From: Epiperipatus broadwayi
Taxonomy: Eukaryota; Onychophora; Udeonychophora; Euonychophora; Peripatidae
Length of the DNA stretch: 64,000 nucleotides
Direction of reading: 5' to 3'
Assembly: GCA_028023455.1 (NCBI GenBank)
Contig: JAQFVV010012423.1
Span: 8,722,269-8,786,268, forward strand
Part shown: positions 50,959-60,800 of the stretch, piece after piece
Numbering within the stretch: position 1 is the first letter of the stretch
Layout of the letters: each line of letters starts with the position of its first letter
The notes under the pieces: model-generated
The model's input: the letters and a program-made list of their open reading frames with translations, nothing else
What the model was told of the DNA's origin: nothing
The model's database searches: none
Position numbers and translations under genes: made by a program

Positions 50959-52595
50959 TGTGATGTGCACGGTCATCATTTATCATGCCCATTTATTATA
51001 CAAATGAATAAATAAACAAAACAATGAGTGAATGGTTTATTTATTAAAATTTAAAAAATAAAATATTTTTTAAAAATTTATGTGATATTGAATAATAATA
51101 ATGGTCTTTATTAAGTTTGAAAGAAAAAAAATTTCATGCTTCACGTGCTAATGTTTAAAAGAGTGTATTGTTGTTATTAGGTAATAAAAAAAAGCTCAGC
51201 AAGAAAAACACATATACTTTCTTTACTACAATTTTTTTTTATTTTATTTACTTACTTTTCATCAACAATTTGTGAATTTCTAGTAGAAAATATAATATAT
51301 TATGAATAGAGGTCATGTGGGAAAGAAAGAACATAAACTCTCCTCAGTTAATGTCTGCAAGGCTGAATAGAATGAATAACATTAAATGCTATCTTTTGAA
51401 TGTCTAAAGCCATTATCAAAACATTGGATTTGCCATGGATCATTGTTTATAAAAAGAATAATTGGATATCATCTATTAATTACAATGCCTATTAAATCCT
51501 ATGTCTTCATTTCTCATCATGGGAATATTAAAGAAGACACAGCAAGAGAATGGAAACATAATCTGAAGTTAAATGCTGAACTTCATAATAAATACCAACA
51601 AATAAGTCTCTAAAACTATCTAATCAAATAACTTTTATTTACATTAATAATCAAAGCAATAACAATAACACATCAATAGATGCTTATCTATTTTTTTTAA
51701 TAATTGAAATTATTGATGCAGTCCATTTATTATTCAATATATATATATATAATAAATTAAGTAAATGAAACTTAAATTGATCATTGATGTAAATCTTAAA
51801 AAAAAATCAAAATTAAAATATAGCTAATATTTAATATTTAGTTGAAATTTATAAAATGACCATTATAATGAAAGCATAACTTGATTTAAAGAACATAAGA
51901 TATAAAATAATAATATAAAAAAAACTTTTTATATTGTGTAAAAGATTATGTATTTAACCCTTTTGAATACATGCCTGCTAATGATCTTTAGGTATAGATC
52001 ATATCTAGCATTGCATCTGGCAGGAATAGATTATAAGTATACAATAAATTATGTTAGATTGCAATTGTTAAAAATTAAAATTAAGTTCTGTTTATCTAAA
52101 CCAATTCAATGAATTGATGTCTGTCTTAATAAACTTATATTTTATTATTAATCTAGGCATCATTTGATCTACTTATTACACAAATTATTCTATTATAGAG
52201 ATTTCTTGATTACTAAAATATTTAGTCATATTTTCCATATTATATACTTATTAGAAAATAAAATCTTTATTTATTGTATTTTATTTTTATTGCCAAACAA
52301 AATACTTATCCACACTTAGACTCATTGGCACCTTTATAAATTCATAAGTCTATTATAACATAAGGCTAGATTATTGTAAATCTATTTGGGGATCAACTTA
52401 TTCATCTATCAACCGGTTATACTATGGGACACTCAAGTGCAGTACTTTATCCATAACATTTTTGGCTTGCCCAAATATGTAGAGTATTTGGGGAAAACTG
52501 CTTTGCTCATTATTTGATGCATTACATTTTTGGTTGCCCAAATCTGTGGGCACTTGTGAGTCAGGCAGCTTTTTATCCAGTTATTATCTATTACA
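50959..52595 (+). repeat. 3' LTR of the fossil element
   Basis: Direct repeat of the 5' LTR with TG start and CA end. It contains an additional block, about 51750-52310, missing from the 5' LTR, where the Tigger copy sits instead. The open stretches at 51386-51613 and 52534-52770 are within LTR or flanking sequence and are not convincing genes. The right flank is (TA)n. A 4-6 bp target duplication could be ATATA on both sides but this is low-complexity and not decisive. Confidence 0.65.
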
Positions 52596-52696
52596 ATATA
52601 TATATATATATGGACATCATAAATCTAAGATACTACCATCTGTGTTTCAGAGTGCTATGACAAAAGATCTGTATAGGACTTTTACTTCCCTGATTT

Positions 52697-52785
52697 ATTC
52701 ATATCGGCCTTTCAAGCCAATTGTGCAAACGCTTTGCGAATTGTGCAAAGTGTTTGCACAATTGGCTTGAAAGGCCGATATGAAT
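52697..52785. repeat. Perfect 34-bp-arm hairpin
   Basis: Arms 52697-52730 and 52752-52785 are exact reverse complements (34 of 34). The 21-nt interval contains a further CTTTGC/GCAAAG pair, so an 89-nt transcript would fold into one almost fully paired stem. It is GC-richer than its surroundings. TTCCCTGATTTA at 52686-52697 recurs at 52834-52845, bracketing about 136 bp like a target-site duplication. It may be a young MITE, or a retroposed or hairpin-RNA/pre-miRNA-like unit. No expression evidence. Confidence 0.9.
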
Positions 52786-52994
52786 GTAATTACAATTATA
52801 TACAGACGCTATAAAAATAAATGCTTATTTATATTCCCTGATTTATCTAATTTATTATAGATTATTTAATTGGGCAAAGTAAAGCTCCAAATGCCTGAGT
52901 TTCAAGATATTTAAAATTTAAAAATATATTACAATATATTTTTGCAGTTTGAAAATAAAAGTTTATACTGTTTAAAATGTTATTTTGAGATAAT

Positions 52995-53051
52995 TTTATT
53001 CAGGGTTGTGATTTATATCAAAAAGTGTTTAGACAACAGAAATAGTTTTAT
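52995..53051 (-). terminator. Polyadenylation signals of the sulfotransferase gene
   Basis: On the minus strand AATAAA overlaps the stop codon (53051-53046) and a second AATAAA lies at 53000-52995, about 50 nt into the 3' UTR. Either could direct cleavage. A 3' UTR ending near 52975 would be very short. Confidence 0.45.
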
Positions 53052-53157
53052 TCATAAGTGAATACTAATCCAGTTCCATTACTATTTTCTTCAATCCAAC
53101 TGTCAGTAATCTCATTCATGGCTATTGTGAAGTTGTTTTTCCAGTCACCAATTTCAC
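53048..53157 (-). CDS. Cytosolic sulfotransferase, terminal exon
   Basis: The minus strand has an acceptor, CTTCTAG, just before 53157. Then comes a 110-nt exon in phase 1 that completes a Gly codon and continues EIGDWKNNFTIAMNE, then TDSWIEENSNGTGL, then VFTYE and TAA (53050-53048). Cytosolic sulfotransferases (SULT) end with the conserved GxxGxxK region IV (RKGxxGDWKxxFTxAQNE) that binds the 3'-phosphate of the sulfate donor PAPS. Here G-E-I-G-D-W-K fits exactly once the split Gly is counted. Mammalian SULT genes, as I recall, also end in a ~113-nt coding exon split at this Gly, so the intron position appears conserved. Upstream exons were not found in the window and should lie on the minus strand beyond higher coordinates. 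No stops or frameshifts, so this looks like a live host gene. Confidence 0.8.
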
Positions 53158-53669
53158 CTAGAAGTATAAAGTAAAATTAAATACTGTTGAAAATAACAAT
53201 TGTATTAAATAAGAAAATAACACAAAGAAAAAATGAATTTAAATATTACAAATAGAAAAAGCAATTTTTTAAGAAAAAATGAATAAACTTATTGCACAAC
53301 ATAAATTTTATAATTACAACTTTAAATTATCGTAATAGATTTCTAACTGTAAGTTCTTTCCATTGACTCCTTGTAAATCGAAAGATTTCGCAAGTATTAA
53401 TGTGTAATAAGAAATGTGGACTTAATCAGTGAAATATTGAATAGTTTCACACTCTCAGATCTAACCATTTCAGCTTCACCTATTTATATAGAAAGTAGAT
53501 TGAAGTAAAGAAGGGTCCCCCTCTTTTCTTCCAAAATGTAAGCTTGTGATTAAGACCTGTAGAGGTCCCCATTATCGCATTTTTATGTGCATATTCTTGA
53601 GGTTACAGCCTTAGTAAATATTATTTATAACATATATCTTAAAATACAGATATTGGTGATAAAAATGAT
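53158..53669. other. Sulfotransferase intron, unassigned part
   Basis: AT-rich, with a slightly GC-richer patch near 53500-53570. It holds no second sulfotransferase exon that I could find. Confidence 0.45.
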
Positions 53670-54195
53670 TTATTCAAACTTTCACTCAACCTTCAATTCT
53701 CCATGCTATTTCATAACACTGATAACCTGACCCCACATATATCTAAAAGATAAATAATCACCAATAGCGTATTTTGTGCTAAACCAGCACTCATCAGTTG
53801 GTCGAGATTATCATCTCTATACATATATACAATCAATGCTCAGCTTTATATTAAGACAGCAAACCTTCATACATTTAATGGACAGGATCCAATCTACTCC
53901 ACTCTCCAACTCTTCAGCCATCCATATCATTGAAAATCTGAATATGAAATGCTCAAAGCTGAGAGGTGGAGTAGATTGGAGCCTATCCATTAAAGTATGA
54001 AGGTTTACTATCTTAATATAAAGCTGAGCACTGATTGTATATATGTGTAGAGATGATAATCTGGACCAACTGATGAATGCTGGTTTAGCATGAAATATGA
54101 TACTGGTGATTATTTATCTTTTAGACATATGTGGGGTCAGATATATCAGTGGTATGAGATAGCATGGGAAGTTGAAAGTTGAGTAGTTCAAAGCC
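53670..54195. repeat. Large palindromic repeat, family 2
   Basis: Arms 53670-53905 and 53961-54195 around a 55-bp centre. The two arms carry CCAATCTACTCCACTCT and AGAGGTGGAGTAGATTGG near the centre. Further out come TATTAAGAC..AAACCTTCATAC, ATGCTCAGCTTTATATTA, and CTGACCCCACATAT with their complements. The outer right end has TAGTTCAAAGCCCC, a degenerate tRNA B box. A single-arm copy lies at 35055-35355. Either an inverted SINE dimer or a fold-back element, inserted in the sulfotransferase intron. Confidence 0.85.
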
Positions 54196-56143
54196 CCTTA
54201 TATTTACAGATAAGGTACAGGTATGGAAAAGCCTGTATATCAAAAATGATTTATGTTTATTTATAATTATGTCTGCATACATGAGTTAAATGCATATTAT
54301 AATTAAAATTGAACTATTTTTATTAATTGCATACTTGAATGCATATTAATAGCTATTTCAATTTATGATTCAGGAAATGCCATAAATTTATTTTCAACTA
54401 TAATATTTCATTACAAAAAAGATTAATAAAAAAAATGTGAGGATTCCAAAATATTTAGTTTAGTTTTACAATCAGCTAAAACATTATTAAGAATTTTAAA
54501 TAAATAGATTTTTTAAAAATTAATTTTATTTGTATTTTATTACCCAGTACATAGAATCAGAAAATCAAATAGAGCTATGAAAACTGGAATTGAAAGAAAT
54601 TTAAAATGAAAGAAAGAGGAAACAGCATTTGATAGAATAAATTGAATTACTTTTATAAAACGAGTCATAATATTATACAAGAGTAAGTAACATTAAGTCT
54701 CATCACATTCATATATATGAGTACTAAAATAATATAAAACTAAGCATATATTAAAAAGTTCTGGAATCATTAATGCTGATCATCATTAACTCTCTGAGCT
54801 ATCTGCTACCATGAGTATATTGGTTATAAGTAAACTAGTAATCATCATCATGAACTATAAAAAGTGTGCAAACACTAAAAGTTATCTTTAGTGCCATCTA
54901 AATAATTCTAAAAAGAATTATATAGACAGCTGCACACATACTCTATACACCATTATGTCCAGAGCTAATTTGGGATAGCAATCAAACCTGATAAACATGT
55001 ATGCAAGAATAAAGACACACACAAAACTTAATTTGTTAGTATTAAATAACTTCACTGAAATCACTTAAAATAATGTATGAAATAACAAAAATAATTAAAA
55101 ATGAAATTAAAAGTCTAAAAAAATGTCAATAAAGCAAATATTTCTGATTCTGACTCTTCTTTGCAAGTATATGTTATTTCAATAACTAATAATAATAAAA
55201 TAAGAATAAATACAAAGTTAAAACTCTCCATACAGTAGTATTGTTTACAACAATTATGTGCTAGTATAGAGATGGTGATCATGTGATGTTTAGTGGTTTA
55301 AATACAAAGTTATTTAGATTGTAGTTTACATATACATAAATTGATTTCCTCTTTGTTTGTATTTGCAATTCAAATTTGTGTATTGTTCATATGCATAATG
55401 AAATGGTTTCTTTCTTCTTTATAACCTAAAGCCAAAGCCACAACAATAATTAACAAGAGAGTTATGGTTATGGTGAGCTTTACTGAAATGCACTCAGCTT
55501 TAAGTTATAAAGAAGAAACTAGTTTATTATGCATATGAACCAACATAAGCAAGCTTGAATACTGTATATATAAATTGTAACAGGTCATAAATATACATGC
55601 ATACACTTGTGTATAGTTATGCAAAATATTCAAATTACTTTTAGGCTAAACTATTTTAATTGTATATAATTCCATTTGGTTTAAATATAAAAGCATATAA
55701 ATTTATATATGAACACACATACAAGCACTTATAATATATTTCAGTCTTATATTGTTTCATAAAATCTCCAAACCAATATTATTCTATTTAGTATACAAAT
55801 AGTGAATGAATTTACATATACATAGATGTATATAGATATGAAAATATACTGTATACATTATGCTTTAATATAAACATTAAGGTTGCATTTTGGATTTGGG
55901 GCAATTGCAATTATTATGCTTTAAATATAATATACAAATTCTTAATAATTAACTTGTCTTTAAAATATAAAAAGCTAACTTATTCTTTTCTAAGTAATTG
56001 GTACATGAGACTATGGGTGATTTTTATTTTTATCTAAAAACATTTCAATTTTTAATTCTTAATTTGTTTTCAAAATATATTCCATATAAAATATTTTTTT
56101 TTAATCTATAAACTAAATAATTCTCTTTTTTTCTGTTATTTAA
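54196..56143. other. AT-rich intron/intergenic DNA with small repeats
   Basis: Contains a family-1 remnant at 55218-55305 (GGTGATCATGTGATGTTTAGTGG) and an imperfect hairpin with ~45-bp arms at 55385-55432 and 55497-55540 (GTTCATATGCATAATGAAA and its complement). No gene recognised. Confidence 0.5.
55385..55540. repeat. Imperfect inverted repeat, ~45-bp arms
   Basis: Arms 55385-55432 and 55497-55540, roughly 80% complementary by eye, with a 64-nt loop. Outer ends are GTTCATATGCATAATGA and complement; the inner part is TTCTTCTTTATAAC and complement. Possibly a MITE remnant next to the family-1 piece. Confidence 0.65.
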
Positions 56144-56170
56144 GATATAAAAGTAAGGAGATTTGCCTTA

Positions 56171-56779
56171 TTGGTGGAGCATATGAGAGCGAAGAAAACA
56201 TCTGGGCCCATTGCAGTCCAGATAGACTTCGTGGCAGCCTTTGACTCCATGGTGCCGGCACAACTGTTTTCACTGCTGGTGCACTCAAGGGTTCCCATGG
56301 TGTACATATGGATAATAAAAAACCTGTTGCTGAATAGGTCAGTTTATGCATTTTTAGATGGGTGTCTGGCACTGGGGTTCAAACCTCATCTGTTGATATC
56401 CCAGGGGTCTCTGCTTAGCACCTTATGCTTCATTGCCTATGTTAACCCCATGCTAATGGAGATAGAAAAACATCTACCAGGGGTGTATGTCCCAGTACTG
56501 AAAGAGGAAGTCTACCATATTTCCTATGTGGATGACATCATCATTTCCCTTCCTTCTCACAAATATCTGCCACAACTATACCAACTATTGGACAGATTTA
56601 CCAGGAATTATGGGATAATAATCAACCCTAATAAATCTGCAGTCTGGAAGGTCTGCAGGGGATCTACAGTTCCATCAAGGTACATGGGAAAACTGCAATG
56701 TTTTCTTGGTTTCCTCATGGCTCTGTCCAGAATGGCAATGATGAAAGTATTCCAAACAAATATATTAGAAAAAAACTAA
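56171..56779 (+). pseudogene. RT palm of the third LINE family
   Basis: 202 codons. Motif A is IDFVAAFDSMVPAQLFSLL with both aspartate positions. Motif B is SQGSLLSTLCFIAYVNPML, where most relatives have QGxPLSPxLF. Motif C is HISYVDDIIIS with an intact YVDD. Then LLDRFTRNYGIIINPNKSAV corresponds to motif D/E. The palm residues look intact, but the frame ends at 56777 in an A-rich slip and continues in other frames. The N-terminal part of the RT and any endonuclease are missing through 5' truncation. When intact it copied the element RNA at a nicked target. Confidence 0.8.
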
Positions 56780-57279
56780 AAAAAAAAAGTTCTATCTATG
56801 ATCTCCCTGTCACTTTCTGGCAAGATGACACTGATCAACATGATGATGGTTCTGCACATCAATTATTACATGCCAATTCTTAAGCTGACCAAGTCCTTCC
56901 AAAATGCGATCAACTCGATCTGCATCAGCATAATGTGAAAGAGGAAGAGCATACCCATTGGCCTAGCTAGAATGCAGAAACCAAGGGACTTGAATCGGCT
57001 TGGTCTTCATAATGTTAGCATGTTTTACATACAAAGGGCATTGAGAATGCTTAAAGCAATGCATGCAGAGACCGCTAAGTAACTATCCAAAGATGTGGAA
57101 CCTACCGATATGCCTCCACCCATGCCAAGTAAATGGGCATCAGAACTGTTAGCACACATAAACAAGTCTTTCAAAGTTACAAAAAGTATCATAAAAGCCA
57201 AGAACCCTTACTGGGAAATCTACAAATATGTGAATCCTGGAAATATGAGATTGCTGACTGAGCTCAAAATCACACAAAA

Positions 57280-57624
57280 ATGCTAATCAGAAAATCAAAA
57301 CAATGGGGTTTTGAGCCCAAGTTCATTGATTTTATAATCAAATATAATCTAAACTCACTTCCGACAAATAATTTTCTGGTGACCAGAAGAGGATTTTCCA
57401 GATTAAATACAACATGTAATTTGTATAAATTAGAAGATGAAATGATCAAAAACATTTTTTTAAATTGCTCTCATCTAGCCCAAATCAGTCAGGAAATCAC
57501 AACAAGAGTTATGACCTCTGATAAGAACATCTTGTCAATAAGCGAAGCTTTAAAAAAATGGCAAATATGCCACAACCAGAATGGCAATATTTCTACTACA
57601 TGCCATGTAGCTAACAAGAAATAG
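57280..57624 (+). pseudogene. C-terminal LINE fragment after the RT
   Basis: 114 codons with FIIKYNLNSLPTNNFLVTRR, then NTTCNLYKLEDEMIKNIFLNC. This resembles the 'LPT...R....C..C...E...H....C' region found after the RT in several LINE clades, with part of the Cys/His pattern lost. The end (EALKKWQICHNQNG) is less typical. The upstream piece 57095-57286 (PSKWASELLAHINKSFK) is part of the same protein in another frame. Confidence 0.6.
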
Positions 57625-57878
57625 GCTTGTCTTTAGACAGGACAGTCTGGAACCATGGATAGTGTATAGAGAGATTATAAACAGGCTAAGAAACAGAGAT
57701 CACATACTAGTAACTGAGTATCTCTACTATGTTGATACTTGGGTGCAAATTTTACCACTAGACAATGAGACTCCTACTCAGAGGATCCGAGCCAAGCTAT
57801 AAATGAACAATTGGTAATGATTATAAACTAAAAGATTCATGCTGTAATTCTATGTATTTTCCTTAATAAAAAAAAAAG

Positions 57879-60800
57879 TAAAATCTAGAGCACTTTTGCA
57901 TCACAAACTAAACTTTTTATAGTAAACTCTAGAAGAAAAAAAAACATTACTTAATATTACTTAGGAGACCTACATTTTTAGTTAATATTTTTCTTAGACT
58001 TTCATTGGTTAGTTAAAACTTTCCATCAATATATTTTAAATTAATTTCTTGGCCAGTTGCTTTAATTTCATTTCTCAATTGTTTAGCTCCAGTTTCTATA
58101 AAAGACATTCATTTTTTTTTCAAAGTAAGTGAGAGTTTAAAAGAAATAGTCTTAATTTTTATGCCATAATGAAGCAGATTTTCTTTAGTCTTTTAAAATA
58201 ATATAAATATAACTAATGAAAAACTATCAAATACCAATTATTTTATGTGAGTTTTCTTCTATATGTAAATATTAATAGCAGCATAAGAAGTGATATATAA
58301 TGACCTTTAGTTTGTATTTCTATATATGCTTAAGCTACATATATGTGTATACATATATTTGCTTCATTTTAAATAAATTTAACTAAAACTATTTGTTGTA
58401 TATATGTGGATATGATTGAAGTTATGCAAACTACATTTAAACACATAAATTAAATTCACTTTAGTTACTTTTAGCAAACCTATCATATAATGTAGTCTAC
58501 ATTGCTAAATATAATATGCATATTCAATAAGCCACAGATATAAACAAAATCATATTTCTTTGAAAACATTTACTTTAAAGAGAGTACATAAATAATAAGT
58601 CAATCTCTTGCCAATTTATTAAAACTTGCATTAAAAGATCTACATCTGTTTTGTTAAAAGAAATATTATTTGTGTTTTCTTTTAAACTAAAAATTTTTAA
58701 TTTTGGTAGTAAAATATTTTCGTTTGGTACAAATTTTATCTTTCTAGAAAAAGTTTTAATTAAGTAAAAGTTTTACAAAACTACTCAATAATTATTGAAA
58801 CAATAAGTAAACAACAGGTGTGTAGAAAAAAATAAATAGATTCAATTAGTAAAAATAAGAAATTTTAGTAAAAGCAAGAAATTTTAATAAAAGATTTAGA
58901 TAGCGGAAAAACAAAATTTTAATTAATACTTTTAATCAGTGAAATTCTTAGAAAAGTTTAATTAATGAATAATCTGGAAGCCTTTTGTTTTAAATTTAGT
59001 ATAAAAGCTTAGAAAAACGTGTTTAGGGATTCTCTTTAAATCAGTTGCAGTTAGAAGTTCTGCAGGAAAAACCAGAAAAGAAATGCCTACAATAGTGATG
59101 TAGAGCAGCCTGATGTCTTTAATCAGTCATCCCCAGGTATGTGCAAGCAGTGTTCCAGCATTGAGTTCATTTATGCCATTGTTACAAAAAACAGTCATTC
59201 ATGTGTCATCTTAAAGAAATACCTGCTTTAGCAATATAGGAAAACATGTTATCCAGTCATATTAATTTTATCAAGAGCCCCAAAATAATATTGTCTTCAA
59301 GAAACATATCTGCTATGTCTTCCTGATTATGAAACAAATAATAAAGTATTCTATAGACCAGAAAGTTTCGGAGAAGTAAAATGAAAAGAAATACTATGCA
59401 AATTAAAATGCTAAATCATGTCTGAAAAGTATATTAAAAAGGAATTCCTAAATAAAAATATAATCTCTAGAGAAGCTACATGAATTATACATCAACATAT
59501 CTATGTTTAAACTCTAAACTTCTGCATGTAAGTGATCCAGAATTTTGTACTTTTTATTGTAGTTTTTTTTTTCCATAAGAAAAATGTAACGTACCAATAT
59601 ATTTTATTTCTATTAATTTAATGATAATTTTTGTATAAGTACTTATATTTTGTTAATTTTAATTTATATTCTTGCAATTTTCTATTTTAATATGTTTGTA
59701 TTTATTATTAAATATTAATACTATATTATTGAGTAGTAGGACGTGTGTGGAAATGTATTTTATACATATATAATAGAAAATCTGGAAACCAGATTAATTT
59801 ATCAAAATTTTTTGGACAAAATTAGTAATTGCTTAGATGTTACACTCCCCTTGCCACACGTCTTATTTTTTATTTTCTTTGAGTAGTTTTGATCTTTTAT
59901 TACATTGTTCATTTATAATGTAAGGAGATGGGGAAAAAATTCAGGTTAGTAAATATATATATATAAAATTCAATTAATACAATCTAGTGATAGTATATCT
60001 AATTAATTTATTTTAATAAAAGTTTTGCCATGATAATATACTAGCCATGATAGATTTAAGTTTTTTTTCTTTTAAATTCCATTTAAATTTAGTAAATTAT
60101 TTTCAGGCTACAGATATCAAATTACACATCTATAACATTAGAAAAAGTGCATGTATTTGTGAGTTATGTCTTTTAAATATTATTAATTTCATATTATACC
60201 TCAGAGGGTGTGTTAAGCACATTTGTGTATGGAACATGTGAAAATGTTGTTTCATATTTGAAGCATGCATATTTTTAAATTACAGACCATTCACTTCATA
60301 TTTCATAAGGGATTTCTTTTAATATTTTTTGCTAGTGTGCCACTATAAATTGACACTCTGTCTGCAATTTTTCTAAGATTATGTAAAACTACTATCATAG
60401 TGAGAATGTATTTACATACAGTGGTCACCTAATAGATTTTAAAACATAATCTTACATGGACTAGGCTAAGTATAGTTTGATAAAACCAAATGGACACTTA
60501 ATTATTAAACCAATAAGATAGATTAAAACACAGAGGCACTTAAGTAAAGTTTATCCATTAATTAAAATTCTTTTCTCTTATTAATAGCCTTCCTAATTCC
60601 CTTTGTTTCAGGCCCTCCAATTAACTCAATCAGAAATTTAAAAAGAAAGTCAAATGAAAATATTATTTCCATTTCTTTTTTGATTTAATAATTGCAATCC
60701 CTAATTTTAATATCTTTCCTAATAGAACAAGTGGCACACAAGCACTATGAGAGACAGTGGTCTGAATTTGTTCTGGATGTCTGTCCACATAGGTGTGACT

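Larger units (their letters stand above)
45484..52595 (+). mobile_element. Fossil LTR retrotransposon with nested Tigger insertions
   Basis: Two long direct repeats bracket the element. The 5' one is 45484-47639 and the 3' one 50959-52595. Both begin TGTGA and end ATTACA, so the termini are TG..CA. Removing the Tigger copy leaves a 5' LTR of about 1.1 kb. The 3' LTR is about 1.64 kb because it has roughly 0.55 kb (51750-52310) not present in the other. The 5' LTR is followed by TTTGGCTGCC, a possible decayed primer-binding site. The 3' LTR is preceded by AAGGATGGAAA, a plausible polypurine tract. The interior holds a coiled-coil, Gag-like relic (48500-49100) and a second Tigger copy. No pol domain was recognised. 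LTR divergence is substantial, so the insertion is old. Superfamily unknown. Confidence 0.65.
56144..57878 (+). mobile_element. 5'-truncated LINE, third family (RT + C-terminus)
   Basis: Begins abruptly inside the RT (DIKVRRFALLVEHM...) and ends in AATAAAAAAAAAA at 57865-57877, i.e. 5' truncation plus a poly(A)-like tail as left by target-primed reverse transcription. Base composition is clearly less AT-rich than the flanks. In order: RT palm, a thumb-like segment with SLSGKMTLI and NYYMPILK, then GLARMQKPRDLNRLGLHN and ALRMLKA. After that comes a LPTNNFLVTRRGFSR region ending in a cysteine-containing segment (FLNCSHL) and a C-terminal stretch (NRLRNRDHILVTEYLYYVDTW). Several frameshifts; inactive. 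Clade uncertain, perhaps L1/Tx1-like or an R2/NeSL relative. Inserted on the strand opposite to the sulfotransferase gene. Confidence 0.75.

Noticed and set aside
52534-52770. 78-codon frame across the hairpin
   Set aside because: It runs through the LTR end, a (TA)n tract and the hairpin, so it is a chance reading.
56136-56372. Minus-strand 78-codon frame
   Set aside because: Antisense to the well-supported RT palm of the third LINE.
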